NCBI GenBank assembly: GCA_002344795.1
Contig: DDUM01000031.1
Location: forward strand, 182,892-246,891
Direction of reading: 5' to 3'
Length of the DNA: 64,000 nt
Origin: Flammeovirgaceae bacterium UBA2338
Lineage (GTDB): Bacteria; Bacteroidota; Bacteroidia; Cytophagales; Cyclobacteriaceae
Part shown: in pieces, positions 41,333 to 50,703 of the stretch
How positions within the stretch are numbered: the first letter of the stretch is position 1
Layout of the letters: each line of letters starts with the position of its first letter
Made by a program: the position numbers and the translations under genes
Notes under the pieces: generated by a model
Seen by the model: the letters and a program-made list of their open reading frames with translations, nothing else
Database searches by the model: none
What the model was told of the DNA's origin: nothing

Positions 41333-43936
41333 ATGGCCTCAAGTTCTTCAGAAACCCCACTAATGAAACAGTACAATGCCATTAAGGTGAAATACCCTGG
41401 GGCGCTGTTATTATTTCGAGTGGGAGATTTTTATGAGACTTTTGGCGAAGATGCCATCAAGGCAAGCAAAGTACTCGACATTGTGCTCACCAAGCGAGGG
41501 AGTGGCTCAGCGTCAGAAATTGAGTTGGCAGGATTCCCCCATCATGCGTTGGATAACTATTTGCCCAAACTGGTGAGAGCGGGTCACCGTGTAGCCATTT
41601 GCGATCAACTGGAAGACCCACGATCTGTAAAAGGTATTGTGAAGCGTGGGGTTACGGAGTTGGTCACGCCTGGCGTTTCATTTAATGACAGCGTTCTCGA
41701 AAAGAAGCAGAATAATTTTTTGGCCTCCATTCATGTTGGCAAAAATTTATTGGGCATCGCCTTTTTAGACATTAGCACAGGAGAATTTTATGCCGCTGAA
41801 GGAAGTGAAACGTATGTATTTAAACTTATTCAAAGCTTTTCTCCGGCTGAAATTATTTTCAGTAAGCCCCACAGAGAAAAATTTGAGAACCAGTTTGGGG
41901 AAGAGTATGCCACCTTTGCCCTGGATGAATGGGTTTTTGCCTCCGACTATACCTATGAGAAGCTTATCAGCCAATTTAAGACAGTAAATTTAAAGGGTTT
42001 TGGTATTGATGGAATGGGAGAAGCCATTGTAGCTGGTGGAGCCATTCTTCATTATCTGGAAGCTACTGAGCACAAGGACACACACCACATTTCATCCATT
42101 TCAAGAATTGATGAAGACAAGTATGTGTGGCTGGATAAGTTTACGATTCGCAATTTAGAAATTGTAAATCCTCAACAGGACGGAGGGGTACCGCTTATTC
42201 AAATTCTGGATCATACCGTTACGGCCATGGGCTCAAGACAATTGCGCAAATGGATGATCCTTCCTTTAAAAGAGAGGTCTGCGGTGCAAGAGCGTCTTGA
42301 TGTAGTGGAGACTTTTCTTAAAGATGATGAGCTTTCAGAAAAAACACTTGAGCAACTCAGTCACATTGCGGATTTAGAGCGACTTATATCGAAGGTAGCG
42401 GTAGGAAGAATCAACCCTCGGGAAATGATTCAGATGAAAAGATCGTTGCGGGCTGTACTTCCCATCAAAGAATTGCTTTTAACTCAAACTTCCGTGGCGC
42501 TCAAAAAGCTTGGGGATCAATTGGAGCGGTGTGAGTTCTTATTGGATAAGATAGATAAGGAGTTGAAAGAAGATGCACCAATGCTGGTACATCAGGGAGG
42601 AATAATCAAAGAAGGAGTCAATGAAGAATTGGATGAGCTCCGAAGCATTGCATTCTCCGGCAAAGATTATCTGGTCAAAATTCAGAAGCGGGAGATTGAA
42701 AAGACAGGAATCAGCTCATTAAAAATTTCCTATAACAGGGTGTTCGGCTATTACCTGGAAGTGAGCAATGCCCACAAAGACAAGGTGCCTGCTGAATGGA
42801 TAAGAAAACAAACCCTGGTAAATGCTGAGCGCTACATTACTGAGGAGCTAAAAACATACGAAGAGAAAATTCTGCATGCAGAAGAGAAGTTGACCGTAAT
42901 TGAGCAGAAACTTTTTCAGGATTTAGTGTTGAATGCCTCTGACTTTATTGCACAGATACAACAAAATGCGAGAGTAATTGCTGTGCTGGACTGCCTGCTT
43001 TCATTTGCAGTTGTTGCCAAATCCAACAGGTACAACAAGCCTGAAGTGAATGATACTACTATCATCGATATAAAGGAAGGGCGCCATCCGGTGATTGAAA
43101 AACAATTGCCCATTGGTGAAAATTATGTGCCCAATGATATTTATCTCGATAATGAGTCACAACAGATTTTAGTCATCACAGGACCTAACATGGCGGGTAA
43201 GTCTGCATTGCTAAGACAAACGGCTTTGATTGTTTTGATGACTCAGGTTGGAAGTTTTGTTCCTGCTGAGGCTGCAAAGATCGGAATGGTGGATAAGGTA
43301 TTTACGCGAGTGGGCGCTTCTGATAATTTATCAAGAGGGGAGTCGACTTTTATGGTGGAGATGACAGAGACGGCAAGCATTCTCAATAACCTGAGCAACC
43401 GCAGCTTGATATTGATGGACGAGATTGGCAGAGGCACCAGTACCTATGATGGCGTTTCAATTGCCTGGGCTATTGTTGAATATTTGCACAACCATAAAGA
43501 ATTTAAACCCAAAACCCTTTTCGCCACGCATTATCATGAATTAAATCAATTGGCGGAGGATTTGGTTCGTGTGAAAAATTTTAATGTTTCGGTTAAAGAA
43601 ACCGGAGAAAAAATTATTTTCATGCGCAAGCTGAAAGAGGGTGGAAGTGAACACAGTTTTGGTATACACGTAGCACAGTTGGCGGGTATGCCCAATCGCA
43701 TTGTGATCCGGGCCAATGAGATCTTGCGTTTTCTGGAAAGGGATAAGCAAAAGAATCAATCTAAGAAAAGAATGGAAGAGCTTCCCAAGCAGGTATCCCA
43801 AATGGGCTTATTTGAAACAGATCCCAAGTTGAAACAGATGGAGGAGATGTTGGGAAAAATTGACATAAATGCCATTAGCCCGGTGGAGGCTTTGTTAAAA
43901 TTGAATGAGGTGCTGTCTCATTTGAAGAAAGAATGA
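41333..43936 (+). CDS. mutS: DNA mismatch repair protein MutS
   Basis: 867 residues from the ATG at 41333. An ATG at 41312 and TTG at 41306 lie upstream in the promoter region. MutS recognises mismatches and recruits MutL. The mismatch-binding motif is GDFYETFGEDA (Phe-x-Glu), the connector and lever domains occupy about 130-540, and the ATPase domain has GPNMAGKSALLRQ (Walker A, about 618), the ST motif with GESTFMVEM, and DEIGRGTSTYDG (Walker B). The C-terminal ATHYHEL and FGIHVAQLAGMP follow. The stop overlaps the next ATG (ATGA), coupling the secreted protein gene downstream. Confidence 0.97.
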   Translation: MASSSSETPLMKQYNAIKVKYPGALLLFRVGDFYETFGEDAIKASKVLDIVLTKRGSGSASEIELAGFPHHALDNYLPKLVRAGHRVAICDQLEDPRSVKGIVKRGVTELVTPGVSFNDSVLEKKQNNFLASIHVGKNLLGIAFLDISTGEFYAAEGSETYVFKLIQSFSPAEIIFSKPHREKFENQFGEEYATFALDEWVFASDYTYEKLISQFKTVNLKGFGIDGMGEAIVAGGAILHYLEATEHKDTHHISSISRIDEDKYVWLDKFTIRNLEIVNPQQDGGVPLIQILDHTVTAMGSRQLRKWMILPLKERSAVQERLDVVETFLKDDELSEKTLEQLSHIADLERLISKVAVGRINPREMIQMKRSLRAVLPIKELLLTQTSVALKKLGDQLERCEFLLDKIDKELKEDAPMLVHQGGIIKEGVNEELDELRSIAFSGKDYLVKIQKREIEKTGISSLKISYNRVFGYYLEVSNAHKDKVPAEWIRKQTLVNAERYITEELKTYEEKILHAEEKLTVIEQKLFQDLVLNASDFIAQIQQNARVIAVLDCLLSFAVVAKSNRYNKPEVNDTTIIDIKEGRHPVIEKQLPIGENYVPNDIYLDNESQQILVITGPNMAGKSALLRQTALIVLMTQVGSFVPAEAAKIGMVDKVFTRVGASDNLSRGESTFMVEMTETASILNNLSNRSLILMDEIGRGTSTYDGVSIAWAIVEYLHNHKEFKPKTLFATHYHELNQLAEDLVRVKNFNVSVKETGEKIIFMRKLKEGGSEHSFGIHVAQLAGMPNRIVIRANEILRFLERDKQKNQSKKRMEELPKQVSQMGLFETDPKLKQMEEMLGKIDINAISPVEALLKLNEVLSHLKKE

Positions 43937-44496
43937 AAAAGCCAGGGCTGATAGGGTTGTTGATAATTTTTGGCTCGATTGGATTCGCTCAAAAACAGTC
44001 TTTCAATAAAGCAGCCATAATTATTTCCTTTAGGGTAGAATCGAATAATCCGGGCATTGATGACAGAACGTTGCTATTACCACTGTCACAGCAGCTTACT
44101 CAATTGTTTCACTTCTCAGATGTATCGATGAATGAGGGAACGTCCATTCAATGGAAAGGTGAGAATCCATTTAATAAATTCAAAAAATTAAATAAAAAGG
44201 AGCTTCAGCATGTTTCAACAAATTTGGATGAAGTGTTATTGAAAATAGAGGTTGAGCATAGATACAACCCTGTGCTGGGAGGAATAATTAATAAGAGCCG
44301 AAGGCACGTGATGCGATTAAAAGTGGCACTCTTTTCATCTTCTGGTAAGAGGGTATGGTATCATAAAAAGAAAGATTCATGTTGTATTGATTTTGGGGTA
44401 GAGGAAGAGGAAGAACATTTCTATCAAGATATGGATGCTGCCTCATTTCTTGAGCTTTACGAATCTGTATTGAGAAAAACCTTCAATAAAACTTAG
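43933..44496 (+). CDS. Hypothetical secreted protein coupled to mutS
   Basis: 187 residues with a short signal peptide (MKKPGLIGLLIIFGSIGFAQ). The mature part has no motif I recognise. Features are basic patches (FNKFKKLNKKELQHV), two adjacent Cys in DSCCIDFG, and an acidic run EEEEEHF after it. Its ATG overlaps the mutS stop, so it is translated from the mutS transcript, though a periplasmic product has no obvious tie to mismatch repair. It may have been joined by chance. Confidence 0.75.
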   Translation: MKKPGLIGLLIIFGSIGFAQKQSFNKAAIIISFRVESNNPGIDDRTLLLPLSQQLTQLFHFSDVSMNEGTSIQWKGENPFNKFKKLNKKELQHVSTNLDEVLLKIEVEHRYNPVLGGIINKSRRHVMRLKVALFSSSGKRVWYHKKKDSCCIDFGVEEEEEHFYQDMDAASFLELYESVLRKTFNKT

Positions 44497-44569
44497 TTGA
44501 TCTTCCATTTAATTGAAATATATTCGACTTCTTCTACCATTCGAATCTTCCTTTTAGTATCTTACTAGG

Positions 44570-47500
44570 ATGAATAGGATGAAGATTAAAAAGATTTTAG
44601 TTGCCAATCGTGGTGAAATTGCCATCCGTGTTTTTCGGGCCAGTGTAGAAATCGGGCTTAAAACGGTGGCCGTTTACACCCATGAAGATCGATATTCACT
44701 CCATCGCTATAAGGCAGATGAAAGTTATCAGATTGGCAAAGAGGGAGATCCGCTGAAACCCTACCTTGATATCGATGAAATTATCCGGATAGCAGTAAAT
44801 AAAAAAGTGGACGCCATTCATCCTGGCTACGGATTCCTTTCGGAGAATGCGGCATTTGCCAAAAAATGTGAAGAGAACGGCATCATTTGGGTTGGCCCCA
44901 ATCCTAAATCAATGACCCTGCTCGGAGATAAAATCTCAGCAAAAAAAATCGCAGAAGAAAATGGTTTGCCGCTTATTGAAAGCAGCAAGGTCGCTCTGAC
45001 ATCCGCAAAAATTGCCGTAAAAGAGGGAAAACGAATTGGCTTTCCCCTGATGCTAAAAGCGGCATCGGGTGGTGGAGGAAGAGGTATGCGTGTGGTGCGG
45101 TCGGAGGAGGAGTTGGAGAATGCTTACAATGAAGGAACCAGGGAGGCACTCAATGCATTTGGTGATGGAACAGTCTTTCTTGAGAAATTTGTAGAGGAGC
45201 CAAAGCACATTGAAGTTCAAATTGTAGCGGATAAGCATGGTAATTCAGTGCACTTGTTTGAGCGCGATTGTTCTGTTCAAAGAAGATTTCAAAAAGTAGT
45301 AGAGGTAGCGCCATCATTCGGTTTGAAGCAAGCCGTACTTGATAAACTGTATGACTACGCCCTGAAGGTGACAAGAGCAGTAAAGTACGACAATGTAGGA
45401 ACGGTTGAATTTTTGGTAGATAAACGGGGGAGTATCTTTTTTATAGAAGTTAATCCGCGAATCCAGGTGGAACATACGGTTACTGAAATGGTAACAGGAA
45501 TTGATTTAATCAAGGCTCAGATTTTTATAGCAGGTGGGTACAAACTATCTGACGAGCAGATTAAAATTCCATCCCAGGAATCTTTGTCAACCATTGGCTA
45601 TGCGCTACAATGCCGGATCACTACAGAAGATCCTGAAAATGATTTCAAACCAGACTATGGTACCATTCTTACCTATCGAAGTGTAGGCGGTTTTGGTATT
45701 CGCCTGGATGCGGGTAGTTTGTATCAGGGGGTGAAAATAAGCCCGTTTTTTGATTCGATGTTGGTGAAAGTATCGGCACACTCCCGCACATTGGATGGTG
45801 CAAGCAGAAAGATGCATCGTGCGCTCCGGGAGTTTAGAACACGAGGAGTAAAAACTAATGTTGCCTTTCTCAGCAATATTATCAACCATGAAGTTTTTAG
45901 ATCCGGTAAAGCAACCGTAAACTTTATTCAAAAACATAAGGAGCTTTTTACGTTTGCTCATCAGCAGGACAGGGCGACCAAGGTGGTGAAATATCTGGCA
46001 GACATCACGGTAAATGGAAATCCAGATGTAAGGTTTACAGATAAGAACAAGTTATTCCGATCAGCGATCGTGCCGGAGTATGATATCGATACAGCCCCGC
46101 CAAAGGGAACCAAAGACTTGCTTACCAAACTCGGCCCTCAGAAATTCAGTGAGTGGCTTCTCAAGGAAAAGAAAATACATTACACGGATACCACCTTGCG
46201 AGATGCACATCAATCGTTGCTGGCCACTCGCATGCGCACCATCGATATGTTGGATGTCGCTGCAAGCTTTGCGCATCATCATCCGCAAACGTTCAGCATG
46301 GAGGTATGGGGTGGAGCTACGTTTGATGTATGCATGCGGTTTTTGCAGGAAAACCCATGGAGAAGGTTGAGGGAAATCAGAAAAGCTGTTCCTAACGTTT
46401 TGTTACAGATGTTGATCAGAGGATCCAACGGAGTGGGTTACACCGCGTACCCGGATAACCTCATTGAATCTTTTGTTGAAAAATCGTGGGAAGAAGGAGT
46501 AGATGTGTTTCGCATCTTTGATTCGCTCAACTGGCTGAAAAACATGGAGCCATGTATCAAGTTTGTAAACAAAAGAACAAAGGGGTTAGCCGAAGTTTCT
46601 ATCTGTTACACAGGTGATATTCTTGATCCTTCCCGCACCAAGTATACTCTTGATTATTATGTAAAGCTTGCAAAACAAATTGAAGAAAGTGGAGCACATA
46701 TTCTTGCCATAAAGGACATGACAGGCTTACTAAAACCTTATGCTGCAAAGGAATTAGTATCAGCATTAAAAAATGCCATCAAGTTGCCAGTTCATTTACA
46801 TACGCACGATACCTCTTCGTTGCAGAGTGCTACTTATTTAAAAGCCATTGAAGCCGGTGTAGATGTTGTGGATGTGGCTTTAGGAGGTGTGTCTGGCCTT
46901 ACTTCGCAGCCCAACTTCAACGCTGTGGTGGAGATGATGAAAGGACAGAAAAGAGAAAATAAGTACAACATTGAATCGCTCAACCAATTTTCAAACTATT
47001 GGGAAATTGTGAGGGAGTACTACTATCCCTTCGAGTCTGGATTAAAAGCAGGTACTGCTGATGTGTACCATCATGAAATTCCCGGAGGACAATATTCCAA
47101 CCTGGGCCCACAAGCCCGTGGCCTTGGACTTATTGAAAAGTTTGAAGAGATCAAACAACGGTATGCTGAGGTCAATAAATTGTTTGGCGACATTGTTAAG
47201 GTGACGCCAAGCTCGAAAGTGGTAGGAGACCTGGCGCTGTATATGGTTTCCAACGGGCTGACGAAAGAAGATATTATGGAGAGAGGAGAATCCATTTCAT
47301 TTCCGGAATCGGTACAATCTTTTTTTCGCGGAGACTTAGGACAACCCACCGGAGGATTCCCTAAGGAACTTCAGAAGATTGTTTTAAAGGGAAAGGAATC
47401 CTACAAAGACCGGCCGAATGCGCACCTCGATCCTGTAGATATGGAGGGGGAGTTTGCATCCTTTAAGAAAAAATTTCAACCTGACTTTGGGCGGGAACTT

Positions 47501-48031
47501 GAGTTTGTAGATTTTCTATCATGGAAATTGTATCCGAAAGTATTTGAAGACTTTCTGAAAAAACAAATTGAATTTGGCGATGTGATGCACATTCCTACGC
47601 TAAACTTCTTCTATGGCATGGAGCTACATGAGGAAACTATTGTGGAGATTGGCGAAGGAAAAAAAGTTATCATTGAATTACTTTCAATAGGGACTGTTAA
47701 TGATGACGGAATACGAACTGTATTCTTTAAAGTGAATGGACAAACAAGAAATATTGATGTAAAGGATAAGTCAGTAAAGATTGAAAAAATTGAAAACGTA
47801 AAAGTTGAGCCAGGCAATGCCAAACAAATCGGTGTTCCATTGCAGGGATTATTGTCAAAGATTTTGGTTAAGAAAGGGCAAAAGTTGAAAAAGAATGAAC
47901 CATTATTTGTGATAGAAGCCATGAAAATGGAGACAACCATTACTGCAAATGAGGCTTGTGAAGTAAAGGCAGTGCATTTAAAAGAAGCCACAATGGTGGG
48001 TACTGATGATTTAGTTATTTCATTGGTTTAG
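44570..48031 (+). CDS. pyc: Pyruvate carboxylase, single-chain
   Basis: 1153 residues. It carboxylates pyruvate to oxaloacetate with ATP, bicarbonate and biotin. Biotin carboxylase domain 1-460 (ILVANRGEIAIRVFRA, HPGYGFLSENA, MLKAASGGGGRGMRVVRS, FFIEVNPRIQVEHTVTEM); carboxyltransferase domain about 540-830 (TDTTLRDAHQSLLATRMRT, EVWGGATFDV, LPVHLHTHDTSS); tetramerisation/PYC_OADA domain; and a biotin carrier domain with EAMKMETT, Lys at about 1119. A start at 44579 (MKIKKILVAN) is equally good. No regulator or operon partner is adjacent. Confidence 0.97.
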   Translation: MNRMKIKKILVANRGEIAIRVFRASVEIGLKTVAVYTHEDRYSLHRYKADESYQIGKEGDPLKPYLDIDEIIRIAVNKKVDAIHPGYGFLSENAAFAKKCEENGIIWVGPNPKSMTLLGDKISAKKIAEENGLPLIESSKVALTSAKIAVKEGKRIGFPLMLKAASGGGGRGMRVVRSEEELENAYNEGTREALNAFGDGTVFLEKFVEEPKHIEVQIVADKHGNSVHLFERDCSVQRRFQKVVEVAPSFGLKQAVLDKLYDYALKVTRAVKYDNVGTVEFLVDKRGSIFFIEVNPRIQVEHTVTEMVTGIDLIKAQIFIAGGYKLSDEQIKIPSQESLSTIGYALQCRITTEDPENDFKPDYGTILTYRSVGGFGIRLDAGSLYQGVKISPFFDSMLVKVSAHSRTLDGASRKMHRALREFRTRGVKTNVAFLSNIINHEVFRSGKATVNFIQKHKELFTFAHQQDRATKVVKYLADITVNGNPDVRFTDKNKLFRSAIVPEYDIDTAPPKGTKDLLTKLGPQKFSEWLLKEKKIHYTDTTLRDAHQSLLATRMRTIDMLDVAASFAHHHPQTFSMEVWGGATFDVCMRFLQENPWRRLREIRKAVPNVLLQMLIRGSNGVGYTAYPDNLIESFVEKSWEEGVDVFRIFDSLNWLKNMEPCIKFVNKRTKGLAEVSICYTGDILDPSRTKYTLDYYVKLAKQIEESGAHILAIKDMTGLLKPYAAKELVSALKNAIKLPVHLHTHDTSSLQSATYLKAIEAGVDVVDVALGGVSGLTSQPNFNAVVEMMKGQKRENKYNIESLNQFSNYWEIVREYYYPFESGLKAGTADVYHHEIPGGQYSNLGPQARGLGLIEKFEEIKQRYAEVNKLFGDIVKVTPSSKVVGDLALYMVSNGLTKEDIMERGESISFPESVQSFFRGDLGQPTGGFPKELQKIVLKGKESYKDRPNAHLDPVDMEGEFASFKKKFQPDFGRELEFVDFLSWKLYPKVFEDFLKKQIEFGDVMHIPTLNFFYGMELHEETIVEIGEGKKVIIELLSIGTVNDDGIRTVFFKVNGQTRNIDVKDKSVKIEKIENVKVEPGNAKQIGVPLQGLLSKILVKKGQKLKKNEPLFVIEAMKMETTITANEACEVKAVHLKEATMVGTDDLVISLV

Positions 48032-48041
48032 ATTGGAAGCC

Positions 48042-48866
48042 TCAGGTATCCAATGACTCCGATTCCTGCAAATTCTTTTTCATTACTGCTGAAGAAGTAA
48101 GCACACTGATTTCAAAGAGCAGGTAGAGGGGTAAAGAAATGAGTGACAGCGTAAAGGGATCTGCTGTGGGGGTAATGACAGCCGCCAATATCAGGATGAC
48201 AACGACAGCGTGCTTTCTGTATTTTCGCATCAATTGAGGTGTGACTATTCCAATCTTTGATAGAAAAAAGATGACAACAGGAAACTCAAACAATAGACCG
48301 CAACCAATCACTAAGCTCGCAATAGTTGATACATAAGAGGTGATATCAAACTCATTTGCAATGGTACTGCTAATGGAATAGGTTGATAAGAACCAAACCG
48401 TCATAGGGCTAAGCAGGTAGTAACCAAAAAAAATACCAAGGAAAAAAAGCATTGTAACAAAAAAGATTGTTCCTTTTGACAGTTTAATTCCCCTCTCACC
48501 AAATCCTGGTTTTATAAATCGCCAAAGCTCCCAGACGATGTACGGAAAGGCAACAATGAGACCAATGACAAAGGATGCCGTGACAGACATCATAAATTGT
48601 CCGGTCATGTTACGACTTTGAATTTTAAAAGGCAGCTCGGTTATGCACAAATCTTTTATCCCTGTCCATTGACTGATCTGGCACATGTACCTGAAAGTGG
48701 GAAATTCTAATTGTGCCGGGGCAAATACAATGTGAGCAAAAATCCAACGGATGAATACAAATGCCAGTATGGTAAAAATGCCTACGGCCAAAAGTGACCG
48801 CACAAGATGCCATCGCAAATTTTCAAAATGATCAAGAAACCCCATTTCATTCAGCCCCACCTTCAT
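48042..48866 (-). CDS. tatC: Sec-independent protein translocase TatC
   Basis: 274 residues. Six membrane helices of TatC are recognisable, beginning with MGFLDHFENLRWHLVRSLLA (the conserved N-terminal F-HL-ELR type segment). The loop FPYIVWELWRFIKPGFGERGIK binds the twin-arginine signal. TatC is the signal receptor of the Tat pathway for folded proteins. No tatA or tatB is adjacent. It is convergent with pyc, 10 bp apart. Confidence 0.96.
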   Translation of the reverse strand: MKVGLNEMGFLDHFENLRWHLVRSLLAVGIFTILAFVFIRWIFAHIVFAPAQLEFPTFRYMCQISQWTGIKDLCITELPFKIQSRNMTGQFMMSVTASFVIGLIVAFPYIVWELWRFIKPGFGERGIKLSKGTIFFVTMLFFLGIFFGYYLLSPMTVWFLSTYSISSTIANEFDITSYVSTIASLVIGCGLLFEFPVVIFFLSKIGIVTPQLMRKYRKHAVVVILILAAVITPTADPFTLSLISLPLYLLFEISVLTSSAVMKKNLQESESLDT

Positions 48867-48966
48867 CTCACCATGGATTTCTAAATATTTTTTTTAAAGA
48901 TAGTAATAAGATGATGGGATTCATTTCAAATTGTCAATTTTCCAATCAAGATAGTGCCACTGTCAA

Positions 48967-48998
48967 TTTGAATACCACCACAAAAGGCAATAACTTTG
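48967..48998 (+). promoter_or_regulatory. Promoter of the desaturase gene
   Basis: TTTG (48967-48970), a 20-bp spacer, then TAACTTTG (48991-48998): a full consensus match, giving a leader of about 45 nt. Confidence 0.8.
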
Positions 48999-49046
48999 TA
49001 GTTCACAGTATTTGAATTATTACCGCTCATTTTTGTTTATCATAAA

Positions 49047-49979
49047 ATGGAAACTACAGTTACTCCTGAAGTAAGAAGAAAGCCAATTCTGAAGCAGGAA
49101 ATTGCTTTTTTGATCATCCACTTACTGCCCCTGGCGGCAATCTGGACGGGAGCCACTTTATTTGACTGGATGGTGTGTATTTTTTTATACATCTTCCGCA
49201 TGTTTTGGGTTACAGGAGGGTATCATCGTTACTTTGCACACAAGTCGTATAACACTTCTCGATGGTTTCAATTTGTGATTGCGTTCATGGCGCAGACTTC
49301 TGCACAAAAAGGAGCATTGTGGTGGGCAGCTCATCACCGTCACCATCATCGCCATAGTGACACACCTGCAGACCCACACTCCATGAAGATATATGGATTT
49401 TGGTATTCCCATGTAGGCTGGATTGTAGGCCCGGACTTTAAGAAAACAGATTATAAAGTAATTGGTGATTTCGCCAAGTACCCTGAGTTGGTGTGGTTGA
49501 ATAAACATTACCTGGTGCCACCTGTAACCTTAGCAGTTTTGGTTACTGCGTTGGGGGGGATTGTAAATGGGGGAAGTATTCTTACCATGTTTACATCTGC
49601 AGGCCTCTCTACTTTATTTATTGGATTCTTCCTAAGTACTGTCATTTTATATCATGGCACTTTTTCTATTAACTCCATCATGCACAAGTTTGGGAATCAA
49701 CGATACGAGACAGGAGACGAATCGAGAAACAGTCTATGGCTGGCATTGCTTACTTTGGGCGAAGGATGGCACAATAATCACCATTATTACGAGGTAGCTT
49801 CTCGGCAAGGTTTTTTTTGGTGGGAGATTGACATTACATGGTATGTGCTTAAAGTGCTTTCGTGGTTGGGTTTGATTTGGGATTTAAAGGGAGTGCCGAA
49901 GCATGTCAAACTGTCGAAAAACAAGGCGCACGCCAGGGATTTAAAAAAAGAGTACGAAGAGGTGTTAAAATCAGCATAA
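49047..49979 (+). CDS. Acyl-CoA (delta-9-type) fatty acid desaturase
   Basis: 310 residues. A membrane di-iron desaturase with the three histidine boxes HRYFAH (about 52), HHRHHHRHSD (about 92) and HNNHHYY (about 237), and four helices. It introduces a double bond in saturated acyl chains, probably at delta-9, to keep membranes fluid. The sequence resembles stearoyl-CoA desaturases. The stop TAA abuts the ATG of the next gene. Confidence 0.93.
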   Translation: METTVTPEVRRKPILKQEIAFLIIHLLPLAAIWTGATLFDWMVCIFLYIFRMFWVTGGYHRYFAHKSYNTSRWFQFVIAFMAQTSAQKGALWWAAHHRHHHRHSDTPADPHSMKIYGFWYSHVGWIVGPDFKKTDYKVIGDFAKYPELVWLNKHYLVPPVTLAVLVTALGGIVNGGSILTMFTSAGLSTLFIGFFLSTVILYHGTFSINSIMHKFGNQRYETGDESRNSLWLALLTLGEGWHNNHHYYEVASRQGFFWWEIDITWYVLKVLSWLGLIWDLKGVPKHVKLSKNKAHARDLKKEYEEVLKSA

Positions 49980-50549
49980 ATGGCTGCATCAATAAATCAG
50001 AATTTTCTACAAAGCACTGTAAAACTTTTTATTTATTACAAAAGCCTGGGTGATAAAACCTTTGATCAACTTTCGATTGAGGATTTGCAATGGAGACCGA
50101 ACGAGGCAAGCAACAGCATTGCAATTATTGTGCATCATCTCTCGGGAAACATGTTGTCACGATGGACAGATTTTCTTACTGCGGATGGAGAAAAGCCATG
50201 GCGTGACAGAGAGGCTGAATTTGAGGTGGGTTATAATGATAAACCGAGCATGATAGCAGCCTGGGATAAAGGCTGGTCATGCCTGATTTCCGCACTCGAA
50301 GGATTGAGGCCAGAAGACCTTGAAAAAATAATATACATAAGGAATGAAGGACAGACAGTGGTAGAGGCTATCCAGAGGCAACTGGCACATTATTCTTCAC
50401 ATGTTGGTCAAATAATGTTTATAGGAAAACAAATTAAAGGGAAAGACTGGATATCACTCTCCGTTTCAAAAGGTGGAACGAAAGAATTTAACGCAGAGAA
50501 ATTCAGTAAACCACAGGAGAGGAGATATTTTACAGAAGAAATAAAATAG
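49980..50549 (+). CDS. DinB-superfamily protein, DUF1572-like
   Basis: 189 residues. A four-helix DinB/YfiT-like fold: a first helix with FLQSTVKLFIYYKSLGDKTF, then NSIAIIVHHLSGNMLSRWTDFL, with the metal-type His residues in VHHLSGN and RQLAHYSSHVGQIMFIGKQ, the latter matching the DUF1572 signature. Members may use Ni or Zn with a thiol cofactor; the reaction is unknown. It starts on the base after the desaturase stop, so it is probably translated from the same message. Confidence 0.85.
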   Translation: MAASINQNFLQSTVKLFIYYKSLGDKTFDQLSIEDLQWRPNEASNSIAIIVHHLSGNMLSRWTDFLTADGEKPWRDREAEFEVGYNDKPSMIAAWDKGWSCLISALEGLRPEDLEKIIYIRNEGQTVVEAIQRQLAHYSSHVGQIMFIGKQIKGKDWISLSVSKGGTKEFNAEKFSKPQERRYFTEEIK

Positions 50550-50703
50550 ACCTCAAATGCAGATAAAAAGCGGAGCCAGTTGAGGCAAGTTGACTATCTG
50601 TTTTAAAATGAGATTGGTTTAATGTGACTAAAATCACTGTTTTTAGTGATGGTCGCACCGAACTTTGTAATTGACTATTTGTAATTGAATAAATAACCTG
50701 GTT

